Source of the DNA: Micrococcus cohnii
GTDB taxonomy: Bacteria > Actinomycetota > Actinomycetes > Actinomycetales > Micrococcaceae
NCBI RefSeq assembly: GCF_014205175.1
Contig: NZ_JACHNA010000001.1
Span: 806,001-870,000, forward strand
Reading direction: 5' to 3'
Length of the DNA: 64,000 nucleotides
The notes beneath the pieces are model-generated. The model had not been told where the DNA came from, made no database searches, and saw only the letters and a list, made by a program, of their open reading frames with translations. The position numbers were made by a program, and so were the translations under genes. How positions within the stretch are numbered: the stretch's first letter is position 1; each line of letters starts with the position of its first letter. Positions 26,979 through 36,702 of this stretch are shown one piece after another.

Positions 26979-28355
26979 ATGGATGAGAACCGCGTCACCG
27001 ACCAGGGCGCCCCGCGGGGCGTCACCGACACGGATCCGGCGAGCGCGTCCGGCGGTCCCGCAGCCGACGTCGTCCGCCTCTGCCGCGAGCTGATCCGCAT
27101 CGACACCACCAACCGCGGCGGCAACGTCTCGGTCGGCGAGCCCGAGGCGGCCGACTACTGCGCGCGCTGGATGCGTCAGGCGGGCATGCGCCCCCGATTC
27201 TTCGAGTCCTCCCCGGGCCGGGTGTCCGTGATCGGGCATCTGCCCGGCTGGGACCCCGACGCCCCCGGCCTGGTATTGCACGGACACACCGACGTCGTGC
27301 CGGCCGAGGCCGAGGAGTGGAGTGTCGACCCCTTCAGCGCCGAGATGAAGGACGGCATGATCTGGGGCCGCGGCGCCGTCGACATGAAGGGCATGGACGC
27401 CATGATCCTCTCGACGCTGCTGCACCTGGCGCGCACCGGACAGCGCCCGCGGCGTCCCCTGACCGTCGCGTTCTTCGCTGACGAGGAGGCCGGCGGCGTC
27501 TACGGCGCTCAGTGGATCGTGGACAACCACCCCGAGGTGTTCGACGGCTGCACCGAAGCGATCAGTGAGGTCGGTGGCTTCTCCACCCAGGTGGGCGACG
27601 CTCGCGCCTACCTGGTGCAGACCGCGGAGAAGGGCCTGGCGTGGCTGAATCTCACCGCCGTGGACCGGCCCGGCCACGGTTCGGCTCAGCACCCGGACAA
27701 CGCGGTGACCCATCTGGCGGCGGCGATGCATCGCATCGGCACCCATCAGTGGCCGCTGGAATACACCAAGACGACCCGCATGCTCCTGGAGCAGGTGGCC
27801 GAACTGACCGGAACCGTGTTCGACGAGGCGGACCCCACGCCGCAGCTCGAACAGCTCGGACATGCCATGAGCTGGGTCGCCGGGACGCTGCGGACCTCCA
27901 CGAACCCGACGGGCCTGACCGCCGGGTACAAGCACAACGTCATCCCGTCCACCGCGACGGGGACCGTCGACATGCGCCTGCTGCCCGGATCGGAGCAGGA
28001 GGCGCTGGCGACCGTCGCCGAGCTGGCGGGGGAGCACGTGACGGTCGAGCCGGAGCATCGCGATGTGGGGCTCGAGACGCCGTTCTCCGGCGATCTGGTC
28101 GAGCTCATGGTGACCGCCCTGCGTGCCGAGGACCCGGAGGCCGAGGTGCTGCCGTTCATGCTCGGCGGAGGCACGGACAACAAGTCGCTCTCGCGGCTCG
28201 GGATCACCGGCTACGGGTTCTCCCCGTTGCGCCTGCCGCCGGAGCTCGAGTTCACCTCGCTGTTCCACGGCATCGATGAGCGTGTGCCGGTCGACGCCCT
28301 CGAGTTCGGATGCCGGGTGCTCGAGCGCATGCTCGAACCGCGTGCGGAAGCCTGA
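26979..28355 (+). CDS. M20-family metallopeptidase (dipeptidase/deacylase type)
   Basis: The 458-residue protein has the M20 zinc-site pattern: LHGHTDVVP (about residues 103-111), GRGAVDMKG (about 132-140), DEEAGG (about 168-173) and a late His in the C-terminal SLFHGIDERV. The dimerisation domain is residues about 205-330. The family hydrolyses dipeptides or N-acyl amino acids, and the substrate cannot be read here. It is divergent from tRNA-Leu and probably leaderless. Confidence 0.88.
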   Translation: MDENRVTDQGAPRGVTDTDPASASGGPAADVVRLCRELIRIDTTNRGGNVSVGEPEAADYCARWMRQAGMRPRFFESSPGRVSVIGHLPGWDPDAPGLVLHGHTDVVPAEAEEWSVDPFSAEMKDGMIWGRGAVDMKGMDAMILSTLLHLARTGQRPRRPLTVAFFADEEAGGVYGAQWIVDNHPEVFDGCTEAISEVGGFSTQVGDARAYLVQTAEKGLAWLNLTAVDRPGHGSAQHPDNAVTHLAAAMHRIGTHQWPLEYTKTTRMLLEQVAELTGTVFDEADPTPQLEQLGHAMSWVAGTLRTSTNPTGLTAGYKHNVIPSTATGTVDMRLLPGSEQEALATVAELAGEHVTVEPEHRDVGLETPFSGDLVELMVTALRAEDPEAEVLPFMLGGGTDNKSLSRLGITGYGFSPLRLPPELEFTSLFHGIDERVPVDALEFGCRVLERMLEPRAEA

Positions 28356-28393
28356 CCGACCGTCCTCGCCTGCGCGCCTGGAGCCACGGGGCG

Positions 28394-28433
28394 CCGCCCG
28401 AACGGCCCCCGGGCGACCGGCGCGGTCGGGCGG
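28394..28433 (+). terminator. Possible terminator after the M20 peptidase
   Basis: CCGCCCGA (28394-28401) pairs perfectly with TCGGGCGG (28426-28433) around a GC-rich 24-base loop, placed shortly after the stop codon. Weak evidence. Confidence 0.3.
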
Positions 28434-28460
28434 GGTCTGGTGGGGCCGGGCGGTGCGGAG

Positions 28461-28466
28461 TACGGT
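28461..28466 (+). promoter_or_regulatory. Predicted -10 element (TACGGT), leaderless-type
   Basis: TACGGT ends 6 nt before the ATG at 28473; no ribosome site is visible. Confidence 0.45.
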
Positions 28467-28472
28467 GAACCC

Positions 28473-28703
28473 ATGAGCACAGATCCGCGTGTCGCCCTCG
28501 AGGCCCTGCAGGCCGCCCTGACCGAACACCTCGTCGCGGCGCAGAACAGCCGCGGGGAGGACGATCCCACCGTCGAAGCCGCGTTCTTCTCGATCGCCGA
28601 CGCCTTCGAGGCCTATGAGGACGCCCTCTATGATGCGACCGGTGAGGTCACGCCGCTCGACGTGTTCGAGGACGACGAGGACGAGGACCTCGACGACGAC
28701 TGA
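28473..28703 (+). CDS. Small acidic conserved protein (unknown function)
   Basis: A 76-residue protein, mostly helical, ending in an extremely acidic tail (FEDDEDEDLDDD). It starts MSTDPRVALEALQAALTEHL and contains FFSIADAFEAYEDALYDATG. The sequence suggests a helix-hairpin scaffold with a charged tail; I recognise no family with a known role. The promoter-like hexamer 6 nt upstream and the codon use typical of the genome argue that it is a real gene. It lies between the M20 peptidase and uppP on the same strand. Confidence 0.65.
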   Translation: MSTDPRVALEALQAALTEHLVAAQNSRGEDDPTVEAAFFSIADAFEAYEDALYDATGEVTPLDVFEDDEDEDLDDD

Positions 28704-28770
28704 GCCGGCGTCGAACCGATCCGCGCCCGGGGCGGGTCGGCACGTCCAGGCGGAACCCCGACCCGTGCCG

Positions 28771-28776
28771 TACAGT
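28771..28776 (+). promoter_or_regulatory. Predicted -10 element (TACAGT), leaderless-type
   Basis: TACAGT ends 8 nt before the GTG start at 28785, with no ribosome site between. Confidence 0.45.
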
Positions 28777-28784
28777 GACCCGTC

Positions 28785-29624
28785 GTGAGTTGGATCGAAG
28801 CAATCATCCTCGGCCTGGTCCAGGGCCTGACAGAGTTCCTGCCCATTTCCTCGTCCGCGCATCTGCGCATCGTCGGCGAGTTCTTGCCCTCGGGAGACGA
28901 TCCCGGGGCCGCATTCACGGCCATCACGCAGCTGGGCACCGAACTGGCGGTGCTCATCTACTTCTGGCAGGACATCTCACGGATCATCGCGCGCTGGTTC
29001 CAGGCATGCCTCGGCAAGCTGCCGCACTCGGACCCAGACGTGCGCATGGGCTGGCTGATCATCATCGGCTCGTTGCCCATCGCGATTCTCGGCCTGCTGC
29101 TCGAGGACTGGATCGACTCCGAGTTCCGCTCCCTGTGGATCACAGCGACGATGCTCATCGTCTTCGCGATCCTGCTCGCCGTGGCGGACAAGAAGGGTCG
29201 CCAGCACCGTCCGCTCAAGGAGCTGACCGTCAAGCACGGCATTCTGTACGGCTTCGCGCAGGCTCTGGCCCTGATCCCCGGCGTCTCTCGTTCCGGCGGC
29301 ACGATCACCGCCGGTCTGGCCATGGGATACACCCGTGAGGCCGCCACCCGCTACGCGTTCCTGCTCGCCGTGCCGGCCGTGTTCGCCTCCGGCCTGTACA
29401 AGCTGGCCAAGGCGCTCACGGACAGCGGCGCGGCCGAGGCCGCCCCGTATGGAATGGGCGAAACGCTGCTGGCGACCGTCATCGCCTTCGGCGTCGGCTA
29501 CGCGGTCATCGCATGGCTGATGAAGTTCATCTCCTCCAACTCGTACATGCCGTTCGTCTGGTACCGCATCGTCCTGGGCCTGGCGCTCTACGTGATGCTC
29601 GGCACCGGCATGATCACCGCCTGA
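28785..29624 (+). CDS. uppP: Undecaprenyl-diphosphatase UppP (BacA family)
   Basis: The 279-residue membrane protein has the two inverted-repeat active-site motifs of the BacA family: [18 protein letters not shown] (about residues 10-27) and [11 protein letters not shown] (about 165-175), plus about eight hydrophobic helices. It dephosphorylates undecaprenyl diphosphate to recycle the lipid carrier for cell wall synthesis, and overexpression of the family confers bacitracin resistance. The GTG at 28785 starts exactly at the conserved [12 protein letters not shown] opening. Confidence 0.95.
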   Translation: MSWIEAIILGLVQGLTEFLPISSSAHLRIVGEFLPSGDDPGAAFTAITQLGTELAVLIYFWQDISRIIARWFQACLGKLPHSDPDVRMGWLIIIGSLPIAILGLLLEDWIDSEFRSLWITATMLIVFAILLAVADKKGRQHRPLKELTVKHGILYGFAQALALIPGVSRSGGTITAGLAMGYTREAATRYAFLLAVPAVFASGLYKLAKALTDSGAAEAAPYGMGETLLATVIAFGVGYAVIAWLMKFISSNSYMPFVWYRIVLGLALYVMLGTGMITA

Positions 29625-29751
29625 GCGTGCCGTGTGACCGCCGACTCCCGGCCCGCCGCGCCGGGCACGGCGCGGCCGCGTCCGGCACACTGACCTGACC
29701 CCATCGACCCGCCCCGCGTCCCCGCCGTCTCGAGAGGATCCGAACACCGTC

Positions 29752-31065
29752 ATGCACTCGTGGACCGACCCCGCCCCGCCGCGTATCCGCCCTCACGACG
29801 ATCGCCTGGAGCTGTTCGACACCTCGACGGGGACCACGCGCCACCCGGGCAATGACGCCGACTCGGCCTCGTTGTACGTCTGCGGCATCACCCCGTACGA
29901 CGCGACGCACCTGGGACACGCGAACACCTACGTGGCCTTCGATCTGCTGCACCGCTATTGGCTCGCCGCGGGCCTCGAGGTGGCCTACACACAGAACGTC
30001 ACCGACGTCGACGACCCGCTGCTGGAACGGGCTGACGCGTCCGGGGTCGCCTGGGACGATCTGGCCCGCGAGCAGACGGACCTGTTCCGCACGGACATGC
30101 AGGCGCTCAACGTCCTCGCCCCGCACCACTACCTGAGCGTGTCGGAGACGGTGCCCGCGATCGTGGCCGCCGTCGAGGCGCTCGTCGAGCGCGGCCTGGG
30201 CTATCGGGTGCCGGGCGGCGACGGCGAGCCGGACGGGGACGTGTACTTCGACACCCGCGCCGCCGAACGCCAGACCCCCTGGCGCCTCGGCGCGATCGGG
30301 GCGCACGACGAGGACGAGATGCGTCGGTTCTTCGCCGAACGCGGCGGGGACCCTGATCGTGCGGGCAAGCGGGATCCGTTCGACCCGCTGCTGTGGCGTG
30401 CCGCCCGTGACGGCGAGCCGTCGTGGGACGGCGGCACGCTCGGTGCGGGACGTCCGGGCTGGCATGTCGAGTGCTCCGTGATCGCCCGGTCGACGCTGCC
30501 GGCACCGTTCACGGTGCAGGCAGGCGGCTCGGACCTGCGGTTCCCGCATCACGAGTTCTCTGCGGCGCATGCCACGGGGCTGGACGACGCCCCGCTTGCG
30601 CTGACCTACACGCATTCGGGGATGGTGGGCCTTGACGGGCAGAAGATGTCCAAGTCGCTGGGCAATCTGGAACTCGTCTCCCGGCTGCGAGCGGCGGGTG
30701 TGGACCCGGTGGCGATTCGCGCCGGTCTGCTCGACCACCACTACCGCTCCGACTGGGACTGGTCCGCTCAGGTGCTCGAGCGTGCGCAGGCCCGCGTCGC
30801 GGCCTGGCGGCAGGCCCTGGCAGCCGAGCGTCCGGAGGACGCCGAGTCGTTGCGGCGGCAGATCGTCGAGGCGCTGAGCCGCGACCTCGACGCGCCCGCT
30901 GCGCTGGCCGCGCTCGACCGGTGGGCCGACCAGGCCCAGGCCCGGACGGCCCAGCAGGGCCACGCCGAGGGCAGCGGACCGGGCACCGATGCTCTCCCTG
31001 CGGGGGCGGACGCCGCCGGAGTCACCGAGGTCGTCGACGCGCTGCTCGGGCTGCGCTTGCGCTGA
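29752..31065 (+). CDS. mshC: Mycothiol ligase MshC (Cys to GlcN-Ins)
   Basis: The 437-residue class I synthetase-like enzyme joins cysteine to glucosaminyl-inositol in mycothiol synthesis. The opening [10 protein letters not shown] and [19 protein letters not shown] (HIGH-type site, about residues 42-60) are MshC-specific. The KMSKS loop reads [10 protein letters not shown] (about 299-308). The zinc-binding CGIT Cys and the WHVECSVIA Cys/His pair are present. It shares the region with an MshA-like domain fused to MalQ at 23169-26633, so mycothiol genes are near but not in one operon. The gene is followed by the converging PAC2 gene. Confidence 0.94.
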   Translation: MHSWTDPAPPRIRPHDDRLELFDTSTGTTRHPGNDADSASLYVCGITPYDATHLGHANTYVAFDLLHRYWLAAGLEVAYTQNVTDVDDPLLERADASGVAWDDLAREQTDLFRTDMQALNVLAPHHYLSVSETVPAIVAAVEALVERGLGYRVPGGDGEPDGDVYFDTRAAERQTPWRLGAIGAHDEDEMRRFFAERGGDPDRAGKRDPFDPLLWRAARDGEPSWDGGTLGAGRPGWHVECSVIARSTLPAPFTVQAGGSDLRFPHHEFSAAHATGLDDAPLALTYTHSGMVGLDGQKMSKSLGNLELVSRLRAAGVDPVAIRAGLLDHHYRSDWDWSAQVLERAQARVAAWRQALAAERPEDAESLRRQIVEALSRDLDAPAALAALDRWADQAQARTAQQGHAEGSGPGTDALPAGADAAGVTEVVDALLGLRLR

Positions 31066-31086
31066 GCCGACAGGCGTCTGCCGGGC

Positions 31087-32037
31087 TCACGTGCTGCGGC
31101 GCCCGCGCAGATAGCGTTCGAACTCCCGGGCGATCGCGTCGCCGGAGGCCTCGGGCATCTCCTGCGCGTCGAAGGCCTCCTCGAGCTGCCGCACGTACGC
31201 CGCGATGTCCGCGTCGCTCTCGGCCGCCTCATCCACGCCTCGCTGCCAGCTGTCGACCTCCGCTTCGAGCTCACGGGTGTTGACCTGCACGTTCAGCAGG
31301 TCCTGATGGGCCTGCACGAGCGCGAGCAGCGCCTTGGGCGAGGGCGACTGCGCCACGTAGTGCGGCACCGCGGTCCACAGCGCCAGGGTCGGGAAGCCCG
31401 CCCGCGCCGCCGTCTCCGCGACGACGCCGATGATGCCGGTGGGCCCTTCATAGGTGGGCTGCTCCGCGTCCACCGCGACGCGCAGGTCGACCTGCGCCGA
31501 TGACAACTGCGCCGGCAACGGCCGTGTGTGCGGGACATCGGCGAGCAGGGAGCCGACCGTCACGATGGCGTCCACCCCCCACGACCGTGCGGCGCCGAGC
31601 AGTTCGTCAGTGAATGAGCGCCACCCGACGTTCGGCTCCACCCCGGTGCACAGGCGCACGTGCAACCCTGCCGGGTCCGCCGCGTCCGGGCTCACGGGCC
31701 GTCCCCGGGCATCGAGGTGCGCCTCGTGCACGTTCACGCACGGCCAGTCGATCGTCCCCAGTCCGTCCGCATCGCGGTGCACGACCGGGCGAGTCACCTG
31801 GAAGTCGTAGTACTCGCCCGTGCACAGCGTCTGGGTCCGGGGCGCCTCCCACTGCTCGCGCAGGGTCTCGAGAGCCCCGCTGGCGGCGTGGCCGGCGTCG
31901 TTCCACCCCTCGAAGGCCAGCAGCATCACGCGTGGTGCACGGACGCCCGCGTCCACCTCGTCGACGGTCGCGGTGAGATACGCCCGGAGGGGACCGAGCA
32001 CGTCGTCAGGCCGCTGCCTGGGCTCCAGATCACTCAT
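31087..32037 (-). CDS. PAC2 family protein
   Basis: The 316-residue protein matches the PAC2 (proteasome assembly chaperone 2-like) family: VMLLAFEGWNDAGHAASGAL (about residues 38-57), DFQVTRPVV, VGSLLADVPHTRP (about 165-177) and YEGPTGIIGV (about 195-204). In actinobacteria these proteins are common even without a proteasome; their role is unresolved. The ATG at 32035-32037 gives the conserved MSDLEPRQRPDD start. It converges with mshC and is divergent from the HAD gene only 42 nt away. Its position about 3 kb before the pupylation locus may or may not be meaningful. Confidence 0.85.
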   Translation of the reverse strand: MSDLEPRQRPDDVLGPLRAYLTATVDEVDAGVRAPRVMLLAFEGWNDAGHAASGALETLREQWEAPRTQTLCTGEYYDFQVTRPVVHRDADGLGTIDWPCVNVHEAHLDARGRPVSPDAADPAGLHVRLCTGVEPNVGWRSFTDELLGAARSWGVDAIVTVGSLLADVPHTRPLPAQLSSAQVDLRVAVDAEQPTYEGPTGIIGVVAETAARAGFPTLALWTAVPHYVAQSPSPKALLALVQAHQDLLNVQVNTRELEAEVDSWQRGVDEAAESDADIAAYVRQLEEAFDAQEMPEASGDAIAREFERYLRGRRST

Positions 32038-32067
32038 GCTCGCCACCCTAGACCCGGACCTCGCCGA

Positions 32068-32073
32068 TAGGAT
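32068..32073 (+). promoter_or_regulatory. Predicted -10 element (TAGGAT), leaderless-type
   Basis: TAGGAT ends 6 nt before the ATG at 32080; no ribosome site is present. It would start the long unit HAD-M50-TrmI-ARC-Dop. Confidence 0.5.
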
Positions 32074-32079
32074 GGCCTC

Positions 32080-32820
32080 ATGCCCGCTTCGCCGCAGCCT
32101 CGCCTTCCCGACGCCGTCCTGTGGGACATGGACGGCACGCTTGTGGACACCGAGCCGCTGTGGAACGAGGCGCAGCGTGAGCTGGTGGCCGACCATGGCG
32201 GCACCTGGACGCAGCAGCTGGCCGAGTCCCTGGTGGGGCAGGCGCTCGACGTGGGCGCCCGCCGCCTCCAGGCAGCCGGCGTGGACCTGCCGGTGGAACG
32301 CATCATCGACGTGACGATCTCCCACGTGATCCAGGCGGTGCGCCGTGCCGTGCCGTGGCGTCCCGGGGCACTCGAACTGCTGCAGGACCAAGCGGCTGCG
32401 GGGGTCCCAGGAGCGCTCGTGACGATGTCGCACGCACCCCTGGCGCGCGTGCTGGCTGAGCACGCGCCCGCCGGTTCCCTGCGGATCGTCGTCAGCGGCG
32501 ACGAGGTCTCTCGTGGCAAGCCCGATCCCGAGGCCTACCGGCTGGGGCTCTCGCGACTGCGCCAGCTGCGTCCCGACCTGTCGCTGCAGCGCTGTGCGGC
32601 CGTCGAGGACTCTCCGGTCGGCGTCGCCGCGGCGACCGCGGCCGGGCTGCCCACCGCCGCCGTGCCCTCAGTGCTCGCGCTGGACCCTGACGCCGGCACC
32701 GTGCAGTGGGACACCCTCGCTGGCCGTGGGCTGGCGGATCTGGCCGACGTGGTGGCGGCCCACGGGTCCATGGCGACCCCACCCCGCCGCGACCCCCGCA
32801 CCGGCGACGGGGCCCGGTGA
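32080..32820 (+). CDS. HAD-superfamily phosphatase (beta-phosphoglucomutase-like subfamily)
   Basis: The 246-residue protein has motif I DMDGTLVDTE (about residues 13-22), motif II in VTMSH (about 110), motif III Lys in SRGKPDPEAY (about 146) and motif IV VEDSPVG (about 171). An alpha-helical cap lies between motifs I and II. These enzymes hydrolyse small phosphomonoesters; the substrate is unknown. It is the first gene of a five-gene chain in which every junction is a GTGA or ATGA overlap, ending with dop. Confidence 0.87.
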   Translation: MPASPQPRLPDAVLWDMDGTLVDTEPLWNEAQRELVADHGGTWTQQLAESLVGQALDVGARRLQAAGVDLPVERIIDVTISHVIQAVRRAVPWRPGALELLQDQAAAGVPGALVTMSHAPLARVLAEHAPAGSLRIVVSGDEVSRGKPDPEAYRLGLSRLRQLRPDLSLQRCAAVEDSPVGVAAATAAGLPTAAVPSVLALDPDAGTVQWDTLAGRGLADLADVVAAHGSMATPPRRDPRTGDGAR

Positions 32821-33998
32821 ACGGCCGCGGGCTGATCGATGGGATCCCGCTCGGCGTCCTCCGTTTCGGCGGGGCAGGCGCGGCGCCCGGTGGGACCGGC
32901 ACGCCCGTGCGCCTGTCCTGGTCCTGGTTCCTGATCGCCGGGGTCATCATGCTCCTGTTCGGCCCTCGGCTCGCCGCCGGCGGGCTGGGCCCGGCAGGCC
33001 ACGCGGTCGCCGCCGGCTACGCGGTGTGCCTCGCGGCGTCCGTGCTCGTGCACGAGGCCGCCCACGCCTGGGCCGGCGCCCGGCACGGCCAGCACGCCGA
33101 GGAGATCGTCCTGACCCTGTGGGGCGGGCACACTCAGTTCCGCCGATCGCTCGCCTCGCCGCGGGCGACGGTTCTCGTCGCCGTGGCCGGTCCCGCTGCC
33201 AACCTCGTGGTGGGGGTTCTCGCATGGACGGTGCTGACCGTGTTCGACCCGAGCCCCGTCCCGCGACTGCTGCTGGAGATGACCGCGTGGGCGAACCTGC
33301 TGCTGGGCGGGTTCAACCTGCTGCCGGGCACGCCACTGGACGGGGGACGGGTCGTCGAGGCCGCCGTCTGGACGCGCACCGGGTCTCGGGCGCGCGGACT
33401 GGTCGTGGCGGGCCAGGCCGGTCGCGTGGTGGCGGTCTGCCTCGTCGTCGCCGTGCTGGTGCCGCCCCTGCTGCCCGGCGTCACGGCCCCGTCGTGGTGG
33501 ATTCTCGCGGTCCTGGCCACGGTGTGCGCGACGCTGTGGCAGGGGGCAGGACACGCGGTACGCCACGGCAAGGACGCACTGAGCGCCGAGGCCCTGGACG
33601 TGGCCGCCCACATCCGACCGGCCCGGGCTGTCTCCGCGCACCTGAGCGTGGCTCAGGCCCGCACGCTGGCCGGCGCGCAGACGCTCGTGGTGTTGGCCGA
33701 CGATGACCGCCCCGTCGGGCTCGTCGACGCGGCGGCCCTGGCCCGCGTGCCCGAGGCCCAGGCGGCGCACACCCCCCTCGGGGCCGCCGCCGTGGCTCTG
33801 GGCCCCGGAGCGCTCGTGGTCGCCGAGAGCCTCTCGGCGGCCGGACCCGACTTGATCGACCGGCTGCGCGGCACGGAGACTGCGCAGTGGGTCGTCCTGG
33901 ACCACGAGGGCCGCGTGCTCGGGGTGCTCCCGCGCGCAGCCCTGCCGACCCTGTCGCGGCCCGCCGGCCGCGGCCCCCGAAGGAGAGAGACGTCATGA
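32817..33998 (+). CDS. Site-2-type membrane zinc protease (M50) with C-terminal CBS-like region
   Basis: The 393-residue membrane protein has the zinc motif HEAAHAW (HExxH, about residues 79-85) inside a helix and the third-ligand motif NLLPGTPLDGGR (about 169-180). About six hydrophobic helices precede a soluble C-terminal part (about 260-390) resembling paired CBS domains, as in actinobacterial Rip3-like proteases. It cleaves transmembrane substrates; the target is unknown. The GTG at 32817 overlaps the HAD stop (GTGA) and its stop overlaps trmI (ATGA). A homologue in this operon position next to trmI-arc is common in related bacteria. Confidence 0.86.
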   Translation: MNGRGLIDGIPLGVLRFGGAGAAPGGTGTPVRLSWSWFLIAGVIMLLFGPRLAAGGLGPAGHAVAAGYAVCLAASVLVHEAAHAWAGARHGQHAEEIVLTLWGGHTQFRRSLASPRATVLVAVAGPAANLVVGVLAWTVLTVFDPSPVPRLLLEMTAWANLLLGGFNLLPGTPLDGGRVVEAAVWTRTGSRARGLVVAGQAGRVVAVCLVVAVLVPPLLPGVTAPSWWILAVLATVCATLWQGAGHAVRHGKDALSAEALDVAAHIRPARAVSAHLSVAQARTLAGAQTLVVLADDDRPVGLVDAAALARVPEAQAAHTPLGAAAVALGPGALVVAESLSAAGPDLIDRLRGTETAQWVVLDHEGRVLGVLPRAALPTLSRPAGRGPRRRETS

Positions 33999-35056
33999 CC
34001 CACCCCACCGGAGTCAGCGCCCGCCGCGGACCGCTGCGCGCGGGCCAGCGCGTGCAGATCAAGGACGCGAAGGGCCGACTGAACACGATCACGCTGATCC
34101 CCGGCGGAGAGTTCCACAGCTACCAGGGTGTGCTGCGCCATGACGATCTGATCGGCGGGCCCGAGGGCGTCGTCGTGACGAACTCCTCGGGGCGCGATTA
34201 CCAGGTGCTGCGTCCGCTGCTCAACGACTTCGTGCTGTCCATGCCGCGCGGGGCGACGGTCGTCTATCCGAAGGACGCCGGGGCGATCGTCCAGCAGGCG
34301 GACGTCTTTCCCGGTGCGACCGTCGTCGAGGCCGGCGTCGGCTCAGGCGCCTTGTCGATGTCGCTGCTGCGCGCCGTCGGCGACCAGGGGCGGCTGTACT
34401 CGTATGAACGGCGGGAGGAGTTCGCGGAGATCGCCCGCGCCAACGTCGAGTCGTTCTTCGGGGCCGATCATCCGGCATGGTCGATCCACGTCGGGGACGC
34501 CCAAGAGAAGATGCTTGAGGTCCACGAGCCGCACACGGTGGACCGCGTGGTGCTGGACATGTTGGCGCCGTGGGAGTGCGTGGACGCCGTGGCCACGGTG
34601 CTCGCTCCCGGCGGCGTGTGGCTGAACTACGTGGCGACCGCGACGCAGCTCTCCCGCGTCGCCGAGGCCATCCGCGCCTCGGGGAAGTTCACGCAGATCG
34701 AGGCGAACGAGACGCTGCAACGCGGCTGGCACCTCGACGGACTGGCGGTGCGCCCCGATCACCGCATGGTGGCCCACACCGGGTTCCTGCTCACGGCACG
34801 CCGTCTGGCCTCCGGCGAGGAGGCCCTGACCATGAAGAAGCGGCTCAAGGTTTCCGGGTTCTCCCGCGAGGACGTCGAAGCCTGGACCCCCTCCGACGAG
34901 TCCCGATGGACGCCGCAGGCCCTCGGCGAGCGCCCCCGCTCAGACAAGAAGGCCCGGAAGAACCTCAAGGAGGCCCGCCTGACGGCCCGCCGGGCTCGTG
35001 CGGCCGAGCAGGGCGTCGATGCGTTCGGGCGGGCGCTGCCGGGGGAGGAGGCATGA
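33995..35056 (+). CDS. trmI: tRNA (adenine-58-N1) methyltransferase TrmI
   Basis: The 353-residue enzyme has an N-terminal beta-barrel domain and a Rossmann methyltransferase domain. The AdoMet motif is VVEAGVGSGALSM (about residues 109-121) and a DMLAPWE motif lies near residue 188. It makes m1A58 in the tRNA T-loop. The C-terminal ~50 residues are Lys/Arg-rich and probably bind tRNA. AAGGAGAG lies about 8 nt before the ATG. It overlaps both neighbours by ATGA. Placement directly before arc is a conserved actinobacterial arrangement. Confidence 0.93.
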   Translation: MTHPTGVSARRGPLRAGQRVQIKDAKGRLNTITLIPGGEFHSYQGVLRHDDLIGGPEGVVVTNSSGRDYQVLRPLLNDFVLSMPRGATVVYPKDAGAIVQQADVFPGATVVEAGVGSGALSMSLLRAVGDQGRLYSYERREEFAEIARANVESFFGADHPAWSIHVGDAQEKMLEVHEPHTVDRVVLDMLAPWECVDAVATVLAPGGVWLNYVATATQLSRVAEAIRASGKFTQIEANETLQRGWHLDGLAVRPDHRMVAHTGFLLTARRLASGEEALTMKKRLKVSGFSREDVEAWTPSDESRWTPQALGERPRSDKKARKNLKEARLTARRARAAEQGVDAFGRALPGEEA

Positions 35057-36702
35057 GCGTGCCCGGGACGCAGGACCAGCCGCGCCGGGACTCGGCCCGG
35101 ATCGAAGCCGATCGGCTGCGTCGACAGCTCGAGGCCGCCGCACGCAACAACCGTCGGATGGTGGAGCTGCTCGAGGCGACGCGGCAGGAGATCACCGAGC
35201 TGAAGCAGGCGCTGGAGACGGCGACCACCCCGCCGTTCACCGTCGCGACGCTGCTGGCCGTGCACGCACCCCGCGCCGCCCGCACCGGGGTCGAGGCCGA
35301 GGCGGTGGCCCGCGGGGGAGCGGACGTGGTGCAGAACGGCCGTCGCCTGTGGGTCGGGATTTCTCCGCTGGTCGACCCCGCGTCCCTGCGACCGGGCGAC
35401 GAGGTGCTCATGGACGAGTCGAGCCTCGTCGTGGGGACGGCCGGTCCCATGACGGCCGGGCCCCTGGCCCGCGTGCGCGAACGCCGCGAGGACGGTCGCC
35501 TCGTGGTGGACCTGGGCGGGGACACGGAGCGCGTGGTGGCCTGCGGCCCGGACCTGGAGGCCGTCACGCTCGGCCGGGCCGATGCGGTGCGGCTGGACTC
35601 CCGGCAGGAGTGGGCCGTGGAACGCGTCGAGCTCTCCGATGTCGACGACGTCCTGCTCGAGCAGGTCCCGGACGTCACCTACGCGGACATCGGCGGGCTG
35701 GGCGCGCAGATCGCCCAGATCCGAGAGGCCGTAGAGATCCCGTTCCTGCACCCCGAGCTGTACCGGCAGCACGGGCTGCGCGCCCCCAAGGGGATCCTGC
35801 TCTACGGTCCGCCGGGCACGGGCAAGACGATGCTGGCCAAGGCCGTCGCGCAGTCTCTCTCACAGCACCGCCAGGGCGGGCGCCCGCCGCTGTTCTTGAA
35901 CATCAAGGGTCCCGAGCTGCTGAACAAGTACGTCGGCGAGACCGAGCGCCAGATCCGGCTGATCTTCGAACGCGCCCGAGCCCAGGCGGACTCGGGCACG
36001 CCCGTCGTGGTGTTCTTCGACGAGATGGAGGCCCTGTTCCGTACACGTGGCTCGGGGGTGTCCTCGGACGTGGAGACGACGATCGTGCCGCAGCTGCTGG
36101 CGGAGATCGACGGCGTGGAGTCCCTCGAGAACGTGATCGTCATCGGCGCCTCCAACCGTGAGGACATGATCGACCCTGCCGTGCTGCGGCCCGGACGCCT
36201 CGACGTGAAGATCCGCGTGGCGCGGCCGGACCGCGACGGCGCCGCGCAGATCATGGGCACGCACCTGAGCGATCAGGTCCCGGTGCACCCGGACGAGGTC
36301 GCCCACGCCGGATCGCGGCAGGCGGCTCGGACGCGGATGATCGAACGGACCGTGGACGCGCTCTACGCGCGCGACCGTGCCGCGGCGCTGGGTCAGCTCA
36401 CCGACGTGACCGGCGCCGAACACATCGTGCACCTGTCGGACCTGGTCTCCGGCGCCGTCGTCGCCGACGTCGTGGACCGGGCCAAGCGGCACGCGGTGCG
36501 CGACCTGATCGACGCGGACGGCGCCGAGGCGGCGCGCGGGGTGCGCACCGAGCATCTGCTGGCGGCCGTGGCTGCGGTCCAGGACGACCAGCGCGACATG
36601 CTCGCCGCCGTCTCGGTGGACCAGTGGGCCCAGACCGCCGGCTGGCGCGGTCCTCGACTGACGAGCCTGCGGGTGCTCGGCGAGCAGGAGGCGGGGCGAT
36701 GA
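35053..36702 (+). CDS. arc: Proteasome-associated AAA+ ATPase ARC/Mpa, lacking C-terminal docking motif
   Basis: The 549-residue protein unfolds Pup-tagged proteins. An N-terminal coiled coil (about residues 10-58) binds Pup, two OB domains follow (about 60-200), then one AAA+ domain with Walker A GPPGTGKT (about 254-261), Walker B VVFFDEMEALF (about 318-328) and an ASNRED sensor segment. The chain ends LRVLGEQEAGR. The usual Mpa tail ending in Tyr-Leu (HbYX-type), which opens the 20S gate, is absent. GGGGAGGAGGC before the ATG is a strong ribosome site. It overlaps trmI and dop by ATGA. Confidence 0.94.
   Translation: MSVPGTQDQPRRDSARIEADRLRRQLEAAARNNRRMVELLEATRQEITELKQALETATTPPFTVATLLAVHAPRAARTGVEAEAVARGGADVVQNGRRLWVGISPLVDPASLRPGDEVLMDESSLVVGTAGPMTAGPLARVRERREDGRLVVDLGGDTERVVACGPDLEAVTLGRADAVRLDSRQEWAVERVELSDVDDVLLEQVPDVTYADIGGLGAQIAQIREAVEIPFLHPELYRQHGLRAPKGILLYGPPGTGKTMLAKAVAQSLSQHRQGGRPPLFLNIKGPELLNKYVGETERQIRLIFERARAQADSGTPVVVFFDEMEALFRTRGSGVSSDVETTIVPQLLAEIDGVESLENVIVIGASNREDMIDPAVLRPGRLDVKIRVARPDRDGAAQIMGTHLSDQVPVHPDEVAHAGSRQAARTRMIERTVDALYARDRAAALGQLTDVTGAEHIVHLSDLVSGAVVADVVDRAKRHAVRDLIDADGAEAARGVRTEHLLAAVAAVQDDQRDMLAAVSVDQWAQTAGWRGPRLTSLRVLGEQEAGR

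Noticed and set aside
31087-32037. PAC2 protein as proof of a proteasome
   Set aside because: PAC2-like proteins occur in actinobacteria with no 20S proteasome, so it is not evidence for one here.
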